Below the pieces are notes generated by a model that did not search any database, was not told the origin of the DNA, and was given only the letters and a program-made list of their open reading frames with translations. From a bacterium (lineage in GTDB: Bacteria; Desulfobacterota; S145-22), in contig JAOZMY010000015.1 of NCBI GenBank assembly GCA_029934085.1, positions 1-34,403 of the forward strand: 34,403 nucleotides of DNA. The letters run 5' to 3'. The translations under genes were made by a program, and so were the position numbers. Shown one piece after another: positions 19,623 through 31,621 of the stretch. Position 1 is the first letter of the stretch; each line of letters begins with the position of its first letter.

Positions 19623-20186
19623 TCACCCAGCTACACGATTCTTTTCACTCCTCAATCCCTCGATGATTCTCTCGCATATTTCATCTACAGATAAACGCGT
19701 GCCTTCGATTATAATATCCGCATACCTCACATAGAGGGGGAAACGTTCCCGGTAGAGATCCTCAAAGCTCTGCTCCGGGTGTTTGGCAATACCCCTTTCG
19801 CCAAAATTCTTTATCCTCTTCCTCAACGTTTTCAAATCCACATTCAAAAAGACGATGACCCCGTTCGTCTTCAGGTGCGCCATTGCCGCACGGCTGTAAA
19901 CAGCGCTCCCGCCCGTGGAAACGACATAGCGGATCGGATCAAACGAAAGCAGAACCTTTTCCTCTATCTGCCGTAGGGTCAAGTAGCCATTATCATCAAC
20001 AATCTTCTGGAGAGAACGCCCCGTTACCTTCTCAATCAGGGCATCCGTATCGATATAGGCATAGCCCAGCATCCCGGCGAGACGCGCCCCAATGGTGCTT
20101 TTCCCGGAACCTGGCATTCCTATTAGCACAACATTTTTCCCCTGAACGCCATCAGGTTTTACGGCGTCGGAATCCTTCATCCCCAT
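19623..20186 (-). CDS. aroK: shikimate kinase family protein
   Basis: GMPGSGKSTIGARLAGMLGYAYIDTDALIEKVTGRSLQKI, VVSTGGSAVY, RFPLYVRYADIII. Confidence 0.82.
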   Translation of the reverse strand: MGMKDSDAVKPDGVQGKNVVLIGMPGSGKSTIGARLAGMLGYAYIDTDALIEKVTGRSLQKIVDDNGYLTLRQIEEKVLLSFDPIRYVVSTGGSAVYSRAAMAHLKTNGVIVFLNVDLKTLRKRIKNFGERGIAKHPEQSFEDLYRERFPLYVRYADIIIEGTRLSVDEICERIIEGLRSEKNRVAG

Positions 20187-20204
20187 CCCGCGCCCCCATA
20201 CCCC

Positions 20205-21287
20205 TCATGCGCGGCGTAGAGATTGTCCAGACAAGGCATATATAAGGCTTTCCATAATCTGGGAATCCGGTAGGCGGCTTCCCTTCAAACGTAGATCTGT
20301 CTCCCTCAAAAGGTCAAACGCCTTCACAATCTTCTCCCGTGAAAGCACCTTGGCGTGACGCATTACCTTCTGGGTCACGAACCTGGAGGGATGTATCCGA
20401 ACGTTTTTTCCCGCGTCCCCCAGCTCCTTCAGACGCTGGGCCTTGACCATCAATCGATAGTGCCACAGGATAAGCGAGAGGATTCTCAAGGGATGTTCCC
20501 CCGTTCCCATGATTTCCCGCAAGATCTCAATCGCCACAGCGGATTTTCCCGAGGCGACGGCGTCGAGCAAGGCAAAGGCATCCCTCGAAAATTCTCCCGG
20601 GGAAATAATGGTCAGATCGTCCTCGTGGAGTTCCCTGCGCGCCCCGGAAAAAAGGGCGACTTTTTCCATCTCGCTGGAGAGTCTCTGGGCATCGCCACCA
20701 CAAATTTCAACGAATTGCTCGATCCAGGAATTCGAAGCCACCTTGCCAAGCTCTTTCAGTCTCTCCCTCACAAACAGAAAAATGTCCCTCCCCTTCAAAC
20801 CCATACAGGGAACCAGGATGGTATCTTCAGGAAAAGCACGGGTAAATGAGTGGTTTTTCTTTATCTCCAGGGCGGAAGAAATGAGAAGAAGGGTATTTCG
20901 CGAGGGGTGACGGAAGTATCTCATCAAGCTCTCTTCGATCGGTGTTAAACCTTTGTTGCCCCCATCCTTTGCTTTCTCGCCCTTTTTAACGGCTGTGGCA
21001 GCCAATTCAAAACGCCGGAGGACCATTATCTTTCTGGGAAGGCCAAACGGTATCGTCTTCAAGGCGCCAAGGAGGTGGGAGGGGTCCACTTCAGGGGCCT
21101 CATAATCAGCCAGGCCAAAGACACGATCCTTCTCATTGGGAAGATAGATATCAATAACCTCAGAGATCAGATGATTTCGGGTATAGGCGTCTGGGCCATA
21201 GAAAAAAACGACCGAGGGAAAGCTCTCCCCGTCTGTCAAATATGACAAAAGCTGATCTGGGCGTTTTTCACGAACCATCTTTTTCAC
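20205..21287 (-). CDS. holA: DNA polymerase III subunit delta
   Basis: FFYGPDAYTRNHLISEVID..., CGGDAQRLSSEMEKVALFSG, FALLDAVASGKSAVAIEILREIMGTGEHPLRILSLILWHYRLMVKAQRL. Confidence 0.9.
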   Translation of the reverse strand: MKKMVREKRPDQLLSYLTDGESFPSVVFFYGPDAYTRNHLISEVIDIYLPNEKDRVFGLADYEAPEVDPSHLLGALKTIPFGLPRKIMVLRRFELAATAVKKGEKAKDGGNKGLTPIEESLMRYFRHPSRNTLLLISSALEIKKNHSFTRAFPEDTILVPCMGLKGRDIFLFVRERLKELGKVASNSWIEQFVEICGGDAQRLSSEMEKVALFSGARRELHEDDLTIISPGEFSRDAFALLDAVASGKSAVAIEILREIMGTGEHPLRILSLILWHYRLMVKAQRLKELGDAGKNVRIHPSRFVTQKVMRHAKVLSREKIVKAFDLLRETDLRLKGSRLPDSQIMESLIYALSGQSLRRA

Positions 21288-21288
21288 C

Positions 21289-21321
21289 TAAAAAGGGGAT
21301 TCCTCATCTCTGGGAATCCCC
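21289..21321 (-). terminator. Candidate terminator/attenuator between lptE and holA
   Basis: On the - strand: GGGGATTCC...GGAATCCCC followed by TTTTTAGG. Confidence 0.6.
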
Positions 21322-21376
21322 TCTCCTACCCAAATAGCGTTACGTCCCACACCTATGGGTTGCCATAGCTCCTGTG

Positions 21377-21901
21377 TTAAAAATTCTCGAGCATACGATC
21401 ATGGATGATTTCTGCCATAAATTTCGCAAGCCGGCGGATGGCCTTTTCCTTGTTTGCCTCGTTCTCGATGGTGTTGGTCGAGGCATCGTAATCCTCAAAT
21501 TCCGACAGGTGCTTGGCCCGCCAGATGACCTCCTTGGTCTTCGCACGCACGAGGGACACCTCCGCCACAATCCTGACTCGGTACTGGGAAACCTTTCCGC
21601 CGCCGGAGTATGTCAGCGTTTCGTTGTGATATTCCTTCAGTACCCCGTAGATAACGGCATCCGCCTTGTCCACATCCGTAATTTTGAACTCTTTGCTTCT
21701 GACAAACTGGGCAATCAAGGCATTGGTGAAAAGGTTCTCAATGTTGGTTTCCGTGGTATCGTTCTTAAAGATGGGGATACTGATACTTTTGATGTCCTCG
21801 GGAAGATTGTTCGTCTTTCCCTTAAAGTGGTAACCACATCCCACGAGGAACGCTATCAAAAAAACAACGCCCAATCCCCTTAGCAGAAAACGATTACGCA
21901 T
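21377..21901 (-). CDS. lptE: LPS-assembly lipoprotein LptE
   Basis: Lipobox LVGCGYHFKGK, SISIPIFKNDTTETNIENLFTNALIAQF, YDASTNTIENEANKEKAIRRLAKFMAEIIHDRMLENF; downstream of leuS. Confidence 0.9.
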   Translation of the reverse strand: MRNRFLLRGLGVVFLIAFLVGCGYHFKGKTNNLPEDIKSISIPIFKNDTTETNIENLFTNALIAQFVRSKEFKITDVDKADAVIYGVLKEYHNETLTYSGGGKVSQYRVRIVAEVSLVRAKTKEVIWRAKHLSEFEDYDASTNTIENEANKEKAIRRLAKFMAEIIHDRMLENF

Positions 21902-21978
21902 AGACCCTCTCCTTTTATGGGTTCACCTTCTCCTACCATATGGCACCCTGAATGACAAGGCAGACAGATTCCCATGAC

Positions 21979-24444
21979 TCAACCCACCACGATATTGAGG
22001 AGCTTTTTCGGAACATAGATGACCTTTCGGATCGTCTTGCCATCCAGATACTTCTTTACTTTCTCCTGGGCCATCGCCGTCTCTTTCACCTGCTCCTCCT
22101 GAACGTCCGCCGGCAGCGTCAGCCGGTCCCTCAGCTTTCCGTTGACCTGCACCACGATAGTGATTTCTTCTTCTTTGGCCGCCTCTGGGTCGTATCCCGG
22201 CCAGGGTTCGTTCAGAAGATAGGTGTCATTTCCCGTCTGATGCCATAGCTCCTCTGTAATATGAGGGACAAAAGGTGAAAGTAAGAGAAGGATCGCCCTA
22301 ACCGCCTCCTGAAAGGCTCCCTTTGTCTCCTCTTTCAGCGGAAGGACCCCATAAACGGCGTTGGTCAGCTCCATTACGGCACTGATGGCTGTATTGAAAT
22401 GGTATCGATCGATATCCTCCGTCACCTTCTTAATCGTTTGATGGGTTTTCCTATGGAGATCTTGCGAGACGCGATCATCCCCCACCTTGGCCGAAGGCCC
22501 CCTCAGTATTTCAAGATTCTCCACGATGAGGCGCCAGACACGATTCAGAAAGCGGTAGCTCCCCTCCACGCCCTGATCGCTCCAATCCAGGTCCCGTTCC
22601 GGTGGCGCGGCGAAAAGGCTGAAGAGACGCGCCGTGTCTGCTCCGTACTTCTCGATCAGATAGTTGGGGTCCACCACATTACCCTTAGACTTGGACATCT
22701 TGGCCCCGTCCTTGATGACCATCCCCTGCGTCAGGAGATTAGTAAAAGGCTCGTCAAAATCGACCAGGCCGAAGTCCCGAAGGACCTTGGTATAAAATCG
22801 GGAATAGAGAAGATGCAGAATGGCGTGCTCGATCCCCCCGATATATTGATCGACGGGCAGCCAATACCTCACCGCCTCCGGGTCAAACATCCCCTTGTCG
22901 TAGCGGGGTGAGGCATAGCGCTCATAGTACCAGGAGGACTCCACGAAGGTATCCATGGTATCCGTCTCACGCCGCGCCTTCTTCCCGCACTTGGGACAGG
23001 TAACTTCGTAGAATTCAGGGGACTTAGGAAGCGGTGACTGCCCTTCCTTTCCCACCTCTAAATCAAGCGGAAGGACCACGGGTAGATCCTCTTCAGGCAC
23101 GGGAACAATGCCACAATCCTCACAATAGATGATGGGGATGGGCGCCCCCCAGTACCGCTGGCGTGAGATTCCCCAATCCCGGAGTCGGTATTGGACGGTC
23201 CGTTTCCCGATCCCCTTTTCCTCCAGGTAGTCAGCGATCTTCTCCATGGCCTCCCGGTTTGGGAGCCCGCTGAAGGGTCCGGAATTTACGAGAACCCCGT
23301 CCTCTGTATAAGCCTCGGTCATCGTTTTAGGATCAAGTTCCTCCCCCTCTGGCTGAATCACCACCACGAGAGGTAAATCATATTTCTTCGCGAACTCGAA
23401 ATCGCGCTGGTCGTGGGTCGGAACCGCCATAACCGCCCCGGTCCCATATTCCATCAAAACGAAGTTAGCCACGTAGATGGGCATGTCCCATCCCGTCAGG
23501 GGATTGACACAATAGGCCCCTGTAAAGATTCCCTCCTTTTCCAGGTCCTCGGAAGACCGAACGATCTTGTCCTGTTTTTTCGTCCGTTCCACGAACTCCC
23601 GCACCGCCTCGTACTGAGGTGTCCCCTCCGCCAGTTCCAGCGCGAGGGGGTGCTCCGGCGCCAGGCTCATGAAGGTCGCGCCAAACAGGGTATCCTGACG
23701 AGTCGTGAATACACGAATGGCATCCTCCCGCCCCTTGATGGGGAAGTCTACTTCCACCCCAAAGCTCTTGCCGATCCAGTTCTTTTGCATGGTCAGGACC
23801 CGCTCGGGCCATCCAGGAAGCTTGTCGCAGTATTCCAACAGTTCATCGGCGTAGGCGGTAATCTTGAAGAACCACTGATCCAGCTCCTTGGGTGTAACTT
23901 CCTGATGACAACGCCAGCATTTACCCGCCTCCACCTGTTCATTGGCCAGAACCGTTTGGCAGGTCTCACACCAATTTACCGTCGATTTCTTCTTGTATGC
24001 CAATCCTTTTTCATACATCTTGAGGAAGATGAGTTGCTCCCAACGATAATACTCCGGCTCGCAGGTGGCCAACTCCCGATCCCAGTCGTAACTGAACCCC
24101 ATCCGTTTCAACTGCGCCCGCATGGCATCGATATTGTGATGCGTCCATACATTCGGGTGAACCCCATGCTGGATGGCTGCGTTCTCCGCCGGCATGCCGA
24201 AGGCATCCCATCCCATGGGATGAAGGACATTCAGCCCCCGCATCCTCAGGAAACGGGCCACCACATCTCCGATGGAGTAGTTCCGAACGTGACCCATGTG
24301 GATATTTCCGGAAGGGTAAGGAAACATCTCCAGAAGATAGAATTTTTCCTTTGAGGGGTCTTCCGTTACACGAAACAGCTTGTCTTCTTCCCAGCGCTCT
24401 TGCCAGGCAGGTTCGATCTCCTCCGGTGCGTATTTAGGAATCAT
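21979..24444 (-). CDS. leuS: leucyl-tRNA synthetase
   Basis: [25 protein letters not shown] (HxGH), [14 protein letters not shown] (KMSKS), [13 protein letters not shown]. Confidence 0.98.
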   Translation of the reverse strand: MIPKYAPEEIEPAWQERWEEDKLFRVTEDPSKEKFYLLEMFPYPSGNIHMGHVRNYSIGDVVARFLRMRGLNVLHPMGWDAFGMPAENAAIQHGVHPNVWTHHNIDAMRAQLKRMGFSYDWDRELATCEPEYYRWEQLIFLKMYEKGLAYKKKSTVNWCETCQTVLANEQVEAGKCWRCHQEVTPKELDQWFFKITAYADELLEYCDKLPGWPERVLTMQKNWIGKSFGVEVDFPIKGREDAIRVFTTRQDTLFGATFMSLAPEHPLALELAEGTPQYEAVREFVERTKKQDKIVRSSEDLEKEGIFTGAYCVNPLTGWDMPIYVANFVLMEYGTGAVMAVPTHDQRDFEFAKKYDLPLVVVIQPEGEELDPKTMTEAYTEDGVLVNSGPFSGLPNREAMEKIADYLEEKGIGKRTVQYRLRDWGISRQRYWGAPIPIIYCEDCGIVPVPEEDLPVVLPLDLEVGKEGQSPLPKSPEFYEVTCPKCGKKARRETDTMDTFVESSWYYERYASPRYDKGMFDPEAVRYWLPVDQYIGGIEHAILHLLYSRFYTKVLRDFGLVDFDEPFTNLLTQGMVIKDGAKMSKSKGNVVDPNYLIEKYGADTARLFSLFAAPPERDLDWSDQGVEGSYRFLNRVWRLIVENLEILRGPSAKVGDDRVSQDLHRKTHQTIKKVTEDIDRYHFNTAISAVMELTNAVYGVLPLKEETKGAFQEAVRAILLLLSPFVPHITEELWHQTGNDTYLLNEPWPGYDPEAAKEEEITIVVQVNGKLRDRLTLPADVQEEQVKETAMAQEKVKKYLDGKTIRKVIYVPKKLLNIVVG

Positions 24445-24448
24445 TGTG

Positions 24449-25666
24449 TCACTCCTGCGTCCTCTTTTCCTCCATGAGCCTGCGAATCCTCAGCCGCAGT
24501 GAATTCAGGCGTATGAATCCCTCTGCGTCACTCTGCCGATAGACTTCATCCGCTTCGAAGGTGGCGAAGTCCTCACTGTAAAGGGAATGGGGTGAGCGGC
24601 GCCCTACTACCATACAATTACCTTTGTAGAGCTTCAGCCGGACGTCACCCGTCACATTTTTCTGGGTCTCTTTTATCGTCTTCCAAAGGACATCCATCTC
24701 CGGGGAATACCAGTAACCATAATAGATCAGTTCGGCGATTTTCGGCATGAGCTTGTCTTTGAGGTGCATGACTTCCCGGTCCAACGTGATGGATTCCATG
24801 GCGCGATGGGCGATGTGCAATACCGTCCCGCCCGGCGTCTCATATACGCCGCGGGACTTCATGCCTACGTAGCGGTTTTCCACCATATCCACGCGCCCAA
24901 TCCCATTCTCTCCGGCAATTTTGTTAAGGGCCCCTAAGAGCGTTGCCGGAGACATGTTCTCCCCGTCGATCGCAACAGGGATACCGTCCTCGAAGGAAAT
25001 CATGAGGTAGCGGGGTGTATCCGGTGCTTTCTCCGGTGCAACGCTCATGACAAACATGTCCTCCGGGGGCTCGTTCCAGGGATCTTCCAGGATGCCCCCC
25101 TCGAAACTGATGTGCAACAGGTTTCGGTCGCTGCTGTAAGGCTTTTCCTTGGTCACTGGCACGGGGATCCCCCGGTCCTTGGCGTAGGCGATGAGGTCAC
25201 TCCGGGAACGGAACGACCATTGCCGCCACGGCGCAATGACTTTTATGTTGGGATCGAGACTCAGATAGGTCAGCTCAAACCGGACCTGGTCATTTCCCTT
25301 ACCCGTCGCCCCATGCGCCACGGCGTCGGCGCCTTCTTGATGGGCAATCTCGATCTGTCGTTTTGCGATAAGGGGACGGGCGATAGAGGTGCCCAGCAGA
25401 TAATTTCCCTCGTAGATGGCCCCCGCCTGAATGGCGGGGAAAACAAAGTCCCGAACAAATTCTTCCCTCAAGTCATCGATGTAAACCTTGCTGGCGCCGG
25501 TTTTCTTCGCCTTCTCCTCCACGGGGGCTAATTCCTCCCCCTGACCCAGGTCGGCGGCGAAGGCAATGACCTCACAATCGTAGGTTTCCCCTAACCATTT
25601 CAGGATGATGGAGGTATCCAACCCTCCCGAATAGGCGAGAACGACTTTCTTGATTTTCTCAGACAT
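24449..25666 (-). CDS. argG: argininosuccinate synthase
   Basis: [55 protein letters not shown]. Confidence 0.97.
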   Translation of the reverse strand: MSEKIKKVVLAYSGGLDTSIILKWLGETYDCEVIAFAADLGQGEELAPVEEKAKKTGASKVYIDDLREEFVRDFVFPAIQAGAIYEGNYLLGTSIARPLIAKRQIEIAHQEGADAVAHGATGKGNDQVRFELTYLSLDPNIKVIAPWRQWSFRSRSDLIAYAKDRGIPVPVTKEKPYSSDRNLLHISFEGGILEDPWNEPPEDMFVMSVAPEKAPDTPRYLMISFEDGIPVAIDGENMSPATLLGALNKIAGENGIGRVDMVENRYVGMKSRGVYETPGGTVLHIAHRAMESITLDREVMHLKDKLMPKIAELIYYGYWYSPEMDVLWKTIKETQKNVTGDVRLKLYKGNCMVVGRRSPHSLYSEDFATFEADEVYRQSDAEGFIRLNSLRLRIRRLMEEKRTQE

Positions 25667-25788
25667 AATACTTCCCCTTCTATTTAGTGAAAAGTGAAAG
25701 GTTCATTCCAAAACCTTATCCAACTTCAAATTCAAAATTTCCACCCCTGACAAAACATAGTATCACGGCTATCTCCGTAATGATCTTT

Positions 25789-26694
25789 TTAGTGGAGTAA
25801 TAGAAAAGCGAGAATCGCCTTCTGGGCGTGGAGACGATTTTCCGCCTGGTCGAACACGATGGACTGGGGTCCGTCAATCACCTCTGCCGCCACCTCTTGA
25901 CCCCGGTGTGCGGGAAGGCAATGCATGAAAACTGCGTCTTCCTTGGCCCGAGACATCAACTCAGATGTAACCTGATAACCCTCAAAATCCCTCAAACGTT
26001 TCTGAGCCTCTTCCTCCTGACCCATACTGGCCCACACATCCGTGTAAACCACGTCTGCACCGGCTACGGCCTCCAAAGGATCGTGAAAAAGCTTTACCCG
26101 CTCAGGAGGGACCTTCGCCAAAAACTCAGGATCAGGTTCATACCCCTTGGGGCATCCGAGTCGCAGGGAAAAATCGAGGCGACCCGCCGCCAGGATCCAG
26201 GAATGGGCCACGTTGTTTCCATCACCCACATAGGCAACCGTCATTCCCTCGACACTCCCCTTCTGCTCATAAATGGTCAAAAGGTCCGAAAGAATCTGGC
26301 AGGGGTGAGTGGCATCCGTCAGGCCGTTGATGACGGGAACCGTTGATGCCTTCGCCAGTGTCTCTACGGCCTGATGGCTGTAGGCGCGGATCATGATCCC
26401 ATCCACATACCGCGAGAGAACCCGTGACGTATCCTCCACGGTTTCACCGCGTCCCAGCTGCATTTCCCCTGCATGTAAAACGACAGGTGTGGCACCCAAC
26501 TGGGCAATGCCCACCTCGAAGGAGACCCTCGTCCGGGTAGAGGGCTTCTCAAAGACCATGGCAATGGTCCTCCCCTCGAGGAAACGATGGGAAATCCCCC
26601 GTTTCTGGAGGTCTTTCAGTCGCTCTCCTTCCTTGACGATATATAAAATCTCCTCCCGCGTGAGGTCCAGAAGAGTCAATAAATCACGTTTCAT
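25789..26694 (-). CDS. argF: ornithine carbamoyltransferase
   Basis: FEKPSTRTRVSFEVGIAQLG, ADVVYTDVWASMGQEEEAQKR, FMHCLPAHRGQEV. Confidence 0.97.
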   Translation of the reverse strand: MKRDLLTLLDLTREEILYIVKEGERLKDLQKRGISHRFLEGRTIAMVFEKPSTRTRVSFEVGIAQLGATPVVLHAGEMQLGRGETVEDTSRVLSRYVDGIMIRAYSHQAVETLAKASTVPVINGLTDATHPCQILSDLLTIYEQKGSVEGMTVAYVGDGNNVAHSWILAAGRLDFSLRLGCPKGYEPDPEFLAKVPPERVKLFHDPLEAVAGADVVYTDVWASMGQEEEAQKRLRDFEGYQVTSELMSRAKEDAVFMHCLPAHRGQEVAAEVIDGPQSIVFDQAENRLHAQKAILAFLLLH

Positions 26695-27887
26695 GCCACT
26701 TCCTTGAAAATATTATTTAAAATATCAAACATCTCTTCTACTTCTTTTTCAGAAATTATCAAGGGGGGAAGCATTCGCAACACAGTTTCCTGGGTGCAAT
26801 TAATCAAAAGGCCCCTCTCGAAGGCCTTCGCGACAATATCTTTGCAAGGAACAGACAACTTGATACCCACGATAAGGCCTCGCCCCCGAACCTCCTCTAT
26901 AAAGCCGAACTGTCCGGCCATTTCTTTGAAACGGGCTCGGATCAAATCCCCCATCTCTATGACGTTGGCAAGAAAAGATTCATCTGTCACGTGCTTCATC
27001 ACGACAAGCCCCGCCGCGCAGGCCACGGGGTTTCCTCCGAAGGTGGACCCATGGCTTCCCGCCGAAAGGATCGGGGCGTATTTTTCCTTCGCGAGCATCG
27101 CGCCCAGCGGCAACCCCCCACCCAACGCCTTGGCTAAGGTCATCACGTCCGGCTCGATCCCCGCCCACTGATGGGCAAAAAGCCTTCCCGAGCGCCCCAT
27201 TCCCACCTGGATCTCGTCCAGAATGAGTATGATATCACGCTCTGTGCAAAGGGCACGGACTTTCTGGAGATATGGGGTCGAAAGCACAACCACGCCCCCT
27301 TCTCCCAAAATAGGCTCCAACATGATCGCGCAGGTGCGGTCAGACACCGCCTGTTCCAAGGCATCGAAATCATCTGCCGGCACGTGGATAAACCCTTCCG
27401 GTAAGGGAGCGAAGCCCTGTTTGACCTTTTCCTGGCCCGTGGCGGAAACGGTCGCCAGCGTCCGGCCGTGGAAAGAATCCTCAAGGGTGATGATCTCAAA
27501 CCGGTTTTCCCCGTGAACCTCCTGGGCGTATTTCCGTGCCAGCTTGATGGCGGCCTCGTTAGCCTCCGCACCGGAATTACAGAAAAAGACCCGGTCGAGG
27601 GAGGAATGTTTCACCAGCTCATGCGCCAGTTCCGTTTGGGGGGGCATGAAGTAGAGGTTGGAAACATGCATGAGGCTCTTCGCCTGCTCGCATACCATCT
27701 TTGCGATCTCGGGATGGGCGTGTCCCAGGTTCGCCACCCCGATTCCGCTTAGGAAATCAAGATAACGCCGCCCCTCCGTATCATACAGATAGGCACTCTC
27801 TCCGCGCACCATGGCCGCGGCGTACCGGTTATAGGTTGGGAAGAAGACCTCCCCCGAAATCTCTCTTATCTCTTCGAGTCGACTCAT
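26691..27887 (-). CDS. argD: acetylornithine aminotransferase
   Basis: YLDFLSGIGVANLGHAHPE, FFCNSGAEANEAAIKLARKY, LDEIQVGMGRSGRLFAHQ, GSHGSTFGGNPVACAA; 4-nt overlaps with argF and argB. Confidence 0.95.
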   Translation of the reverse strand: MSRLEEIREISGEVFFPTYNRYAAAMVRGESAYLYDTEGRRYLDFLSGIGVANLGHAHPEIAKMVCEQAKSLMHVSNLYFMPPQTELAHELVKHSSLDRVFFCNSGAEANEAAIKLARKYAQEVHGENRFEIITLEDSFHGRTLATVSATGQEKVKQGFAPLPEGFIHVPADDFDALEQAVSDRTCAIMLEPILGEGGVVVLSTPYLQKVRALCTERDIILILDEIQVGMGRSGRLFAHQWAGIEPDVMTLAKALGGGLPLGAMLAKEKYAPILSAGSHGSTFGGNPVACAAGLVVMKHVTDESFLANVIEMGDLIRARFKEMAGQFGFIEEVRGRGLIVGIKLSVPCKDIVAKAFERGLLINCTQETVLRMLPPLIISEKEVEEMFDILNNIFKEVA

Positions 27888-28765
27888 CTCTTTTCCTTGA
27901 CGACCTCCGTGCCAACGCCCCCCTTGGTGAAGACCTCCAGCAAAACGGCGTGAGGGAGGGTCCCGTTGATGATGTGGGTCTTTTCAACCCCGTTCTTGAC
28001 CGCGTCGATCACGCATCGGATCTTCGGGATCATTCCACCCTGAATGGTTCCCTCACTGATTAACTCCTCCGCCTCCGCGACGCTCAGGGAGGAGAGAAGC
28101 TGCTTCTCACTATCCATGACCCCATCCACGTCGGTGAGCAAGATGAGCTTTTCCGCGCCGAGCGCCTCGGCGATACGCCCCGCCACGTGATCCGCGTTGA
28201 GGTTCAAGGCCTTGCCATTCTCTCCCTGTCCCACGGGAGCGACCACGGGAATGAATCCTTGAGAGATGAGGGTCGTCAAAATACCCGGTTTAATCTCCTC
28301 CACCTCTCCTACCTGCCCCAAGTCCACCTCATCCGATTGGTTGTCGGCGAGCCGAAGATGCATCTTCCTTGCCCGTATGAGGTTTCCATCCTTCCCCGCC
28401 AGGCCAACGGCGTTTCCGCCAAACCTGTTAATGCGGCGAACGATGTTCCCGTTGACGAGGCCCATCAAAACCATCTCTACCACGTCCATCGTTCGTTCAT
28501 CCGTGACGCGCAGCCCCTCATGGAACCTCGTCTCAATCCCCAACTGGGTCAAGACCTGTCCAATTTGAGGTCCCCCCCCGTGTATCACGATGGGGTGGAT
28601 CCCAACGGTGGCAAGCAAGACGATATCCCGCGCAAAATCATCCTCCAAGGCCGGATCCTGCATGGCGTGCCCGCCGTACTTGACCACTACGGTCTTTCCG
28701 GAAAAGGCCTGGATATACGGAAGGGCCTCAATCAAGGTTTCTGCGCGCCGAATCAAATCCTTCAT
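27884..28765 (-). CDS. argB: acetylglutamate kinase
   Basis: GKTVVVKYGGHAMQDP, VIHGGGPQIGQVLTQLGIETRFHEGLRVTDERTMDVVEMVL, NLNADHVAGRIAEALGAEKLILLTDVDGV. Confidence 0.97.
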   Translation of the reverse strand: MKDLIRRAETLIEALPYIQAFSGKTVVVKYGGHAMQDPALEDDFARDIVLLATVGIHPIVIHGGGPQIGQVLTQLGIETRFHEGLRVTDERTMDVVEMVLMGLVNGNIVRRINRFGGNAVGLAGKDGNLIRARKMHLRLADNQSDEVDLGQVGEVEEIKPGILTTLISQGFIPVVAPVGQGENGKALNLNADHVAGRIAEALGAEKLILLTDVDGVMDSEKQLLSSLSVAEAEELISEGTIQGGMIPKIRCVIDAVKNGVEKTHIINGTLPHAVLLEVFTKGGVGTEVVKEKR

Positions 28766-28773
28766 GGCAAATC

Positions 28774-30162
28774 CTATAAGATGTAACGGCTCAAGTCTTC
28801 GTCTTCCACGAACTCCTTGAGCTGTTCTTCCACGTAATCAGCGGTGATGGTCACCTTAGGATCACTCATCTCAGGAGCCCGGAAGGAAATATCGTCAAGG
28901 AGCTTCTCCATGATGGTGTAAAGACGTCGGGCCCCGATGTTCTCCGTCTTTTCGTTGATCCGGGTCGCGATCTCCGCAATCTTCTCCACGGCCTCGTCGG
29001 TAAATTCCAGTTCGATCCCCTCCGTTTCCAGCAACGCCTTGTATTGTTTGATGAGGGCGTTTTTCGGCTCCGTGAGGATCCGTACAAACTCCTCCTTCCC
29101 CAGGGAATCCAACTCCACTCGGATGGGAAACCGTCCCTGTAGTTCAGGGATGAGATCGGAAGGCTTGGAGACGTAAAACGCCCCTGCAGCAATAAAGAGG
29201 ATGTGGTCTGTCTTGACCATTCCGTGCTTCGTGTTGACCTTGGTCCCCTCCACGATGGGCAGGATATCCCGCTGAACCCCCTCCCGGGAGACATCCGGGC
29301 CGTGCCCCTGTTCCTTCCCAGCAATCTTGTCGATCTCGTCGAGGAAGATGATCCCCCCCTGTTCCACCAGGGTCAGGGCGTCTTTCACGACCTTGTCCAT
29401 ATCGATGAGTTTCTGAATTTCTTCCTGGGTTAGGATATCGAGGGCCTCGGGGATCTTGACCTTTTTGTGCTTCGTCTTTTTGGGGAGGATATTGCTGAAC
29501 ATATCCTTCACGTTGATCCCCATCTCCTCGATACCGGATCCGGAAAAGATCTCGAACATGGGCATGGCGGTCTGCGTAATCTCCACGTCCACGTAACGCT
29601 CATCCAGGCTTCCGTTCCGCAGGAGCTGGCGAAGTCGCTCCCGAGTGGAAGGAGCCGACTTTTTCTCCCCCACGATCTCCAGGGGTTTTTCTCCCGGTCG
29701 CATCCCTTCCGGTGGATGGGGCGCGGCGGGTCTGGGTGGCAGGAGAAGATCCAGGAGCCGCTCTTCCGCGATCTCCCGGGCCTTGTATTCCACCCGCTTG
29801 TTCTCCTCGGCCTTGACCATGTTGATGGCGATTTCCACCAGATCACGGATCATCGACTCCACGTCCCGTCCCACATAGCCCACCTCGGTAAACTTGGAGG
29901 CTTCAATCTTCAGGAAAGGGGCGTTGGAAAGTTTCGCCAAGCGCCGGGCGATTTCCGTCTTCCCCACCCCCGTGGGACCGATCATGATGATGTTCTTCGG
30001 GGCGATCTCGTCCCGGAGCTCCTCGGGGACCTGTTGACGCCGCCAGCGGTTACGCAGGGCCAGGGCCACGGCCCGCTTGGCCTCGTGCTGGCCGACGATA
30101 TACTTGTCCAACTCCGAGACGATCTCCCGGGGTGTAAAGGTATGAATATGGGCCTCTGTCAT
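28774..30162 (-). CDS. hslU: ATP-dependent protease ATPase subunit HslU
   Basis: [65 protein letters not shown]-terminal DEDLSRYIL; start refined to ATG 30162 (4-nt overlap with hslV). Confidence 0.97.
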   Translation of the reverse strand: MTEAHIHTFTPREIVSELDKYIVGQHEAKRAVALALRNRWRRQQVPEELRDEIAPKNIIMIGPTGVGKTEIARRLAKLSNAPFLKIEASKFTEVGYVGRDVESMIRDLVEIAINMVKAEENKRVEYKAREIAEERLLDLLLPPRPAAPHPPEGMRPGEKPLEIVGEKKSAPSTRERLRQLLRNGSLDERYVDVEITQTAMPMFEIFSGSGIEEMGINVKDMFSNILPKKTKHKKVKIPEALDILTQEEIQKLIDMDKVVKDALTLVEQGGIIFLDEIDKIAGKEQGHGPDVSREGVQRDILPIVEGTKVNTKHGMVKTDHILFIAAGAFYVSKPSDLIPELQGRFPIRVELDSLGKEEFVRILTEPKNALIKQYKALLETEGIELEFTDEAVEKIAEIATRINEKTENIGARRLYTIMEKLLDDISFRAPEMSDPKVTITADYVEEQLKEFVEDEDLSRYIL

Positions 30163-30701
30163 GGTAGTTTCTCTATAACAATTTCTTGGTTGGTGTAAAT
30201 ACAAATCTCCGAAGCGATCTTCATGGCCGTTTCAACGATCTCCTCCGCGGCCATCTTCGTGTGCGTAAGCAGAGCCTTGGCTGCCGCCTGGGCATAGGCA
30301 CCGCCCGACCCAATGGCGGCGATCGGCTCATCCGGCTCAATGACGTCCCCGCTACCGGAAAGGATGAGGATGTGCTGCTCATCCGCCACCACGATCATCG
30401 CCTCAAGGCGTCGCAGAAAACGATCCGTGCGCCAGTCCTTGGCCAGATCGACCGCCGAACGAACCAGATTCCCGCTCGTCTTCTCAAGTTTTTCCTCGAA
30501 ACGCTCGAACAGGGTAAAGGCGTCTGCCGTGGCACCGGCAAATCCCGCAAGAACCTTGTCGTCATACAGACGACGTATCTTCCGGGCCTTCTTCTTGAAG
30601 ACCGTGACATCAAAGGTTACTTGGCCATCTCCCGCCATCACCGTATGGCCGTCTTTCCGAACACAAAGAATCGTTGTTCCATGAAAGTTTGGATGGGTCA
30701 T
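30159..30701 (-). CDS. hslV: ATP-dependent protease proteolytic subunit HslV
   Basis: [67 protein letters not shown]. Confidence 0.97.
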   Translation of the reverse strand: MTHPNFHGTTILCVRKDGHTVMAGDGQVTFDVTVFKKKARKIRRLYDDKVLAGFAGATADAFTLFERFEEKLEKTSGNLVRSAVDLAKDWRTDRFLRRLEAMIVVADEQHILILSGSGDVIEPDEPIAAIGSGGAYAQAAAKALLTHTKMAAEEIVETAMKIASEICIYTNQEIVIEKLP

Positions 30702-30703
30702 TC

Positions 30704-31621
30704 TTATTTCCTTGGATGGGTTTTGTCGTAGACACGCATCAGCTGATCCATGCTGATATGTGTATATTTCTGAGTTGTGGAAAGGCTCGCATGCCCCAGC
30801 ATTTCTTGGATAGACCTGAGATCCGCCCCCGCTCCCAACAGATGTGTGGCAAAGGAATGGCGTAAGGCGTGGGGATTGATACGACGAACCATTCCCCGTT
30901 TCAGGGCGTAGGTCTTGACCATTCGCTCCACACTCCGGGCCGTTAGGCGCCCCCCAAAACGGTTGAGGAAGAGGGCCTGTGTCGGTTCCTTTCCCTTTCG
31001 TTTCCGGGCAAGCTCGTCCCGTCGCTTGAGATAGGCTCGAATCGCCGCGACGGCCTTCCCTCCGACCGGCACGATTCTCTCCTTTCCCCCCTTCCCAACA
31101 ACACGGATCAACTGAACTGATGTGTCCACCTGCCGGACGTCGAGAGATACAACCTCCGAGACCCGAAGCCCACTGGAATAGATGAGCTCAAGGATCGCCC
31201 GATCCCGAAGCGTTAAGGGGGTTTCCTCTCCTTCACCATCGTCAAGCAGATGAAAGATCTCGTCCACACTCAAGAAGTTGGGGAGTTTTTTAGGGATCTT
31301 CGGGGCAGAAACTCCACGTGTCGGAGAGGCCGGAAGCAGTTTCCTTTGCTTGAGAAACGCGAAAAATCCCTTGATGGATGAGACCTTTCGGGCAATAGAG
31401 GACGGAGCATGGGAACGATAAAGGGAAACAACGAAACTTCGCACATCCAGCTCGTCAATCTCGCTAATCAGGACAGGTGCTTCTTTCCCTCCCTTTTTCT
31501 TGACAAGGAAATTTTGTAATTGCTTCAGGTCCTTTACGTAACTCTTCCTGGTATTTTCAGACAAATTTCTCTCTGTTTCCAGGAAGGTAACATACGCCCG
31601 AACAGCTTCCTGAAACGTCAT
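30704..31621 (-). CDS. xerC: tyrosine recombinase XerC
   Basis: [63 protein letters not shown]; start refined to ATG 31621 with AGGGAGG SD (ORF-track start 31642). Confidence 0.92.
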   Translation of the reverse strand: MTFQEAVRAYVTFLETERNLSENTRKSYVKDLKQLQNFLVKKKGGKEAPVLISEIDELDVRSFVVSLYRSHAPSSIARKVSSIKGFFAFLKQRKLLPASPTRGVSAPKIPKKLPNFLSVDEIFHLLDDGEGEETPLTLRDRAILELIYSSGLRVSEVVSLDVRQVDTSVQLIRVVGKGGKERIVPVGGKAVAAIRAYLKRRDELARKRKGKEPTQALFLNRFGGRLTARSVERMVKTYALKRGMVRRINPHALRHSFATHLLGAGADLRSIQEMLGHASLSTTQKYTHISMDQLMRVYDKTHPRK

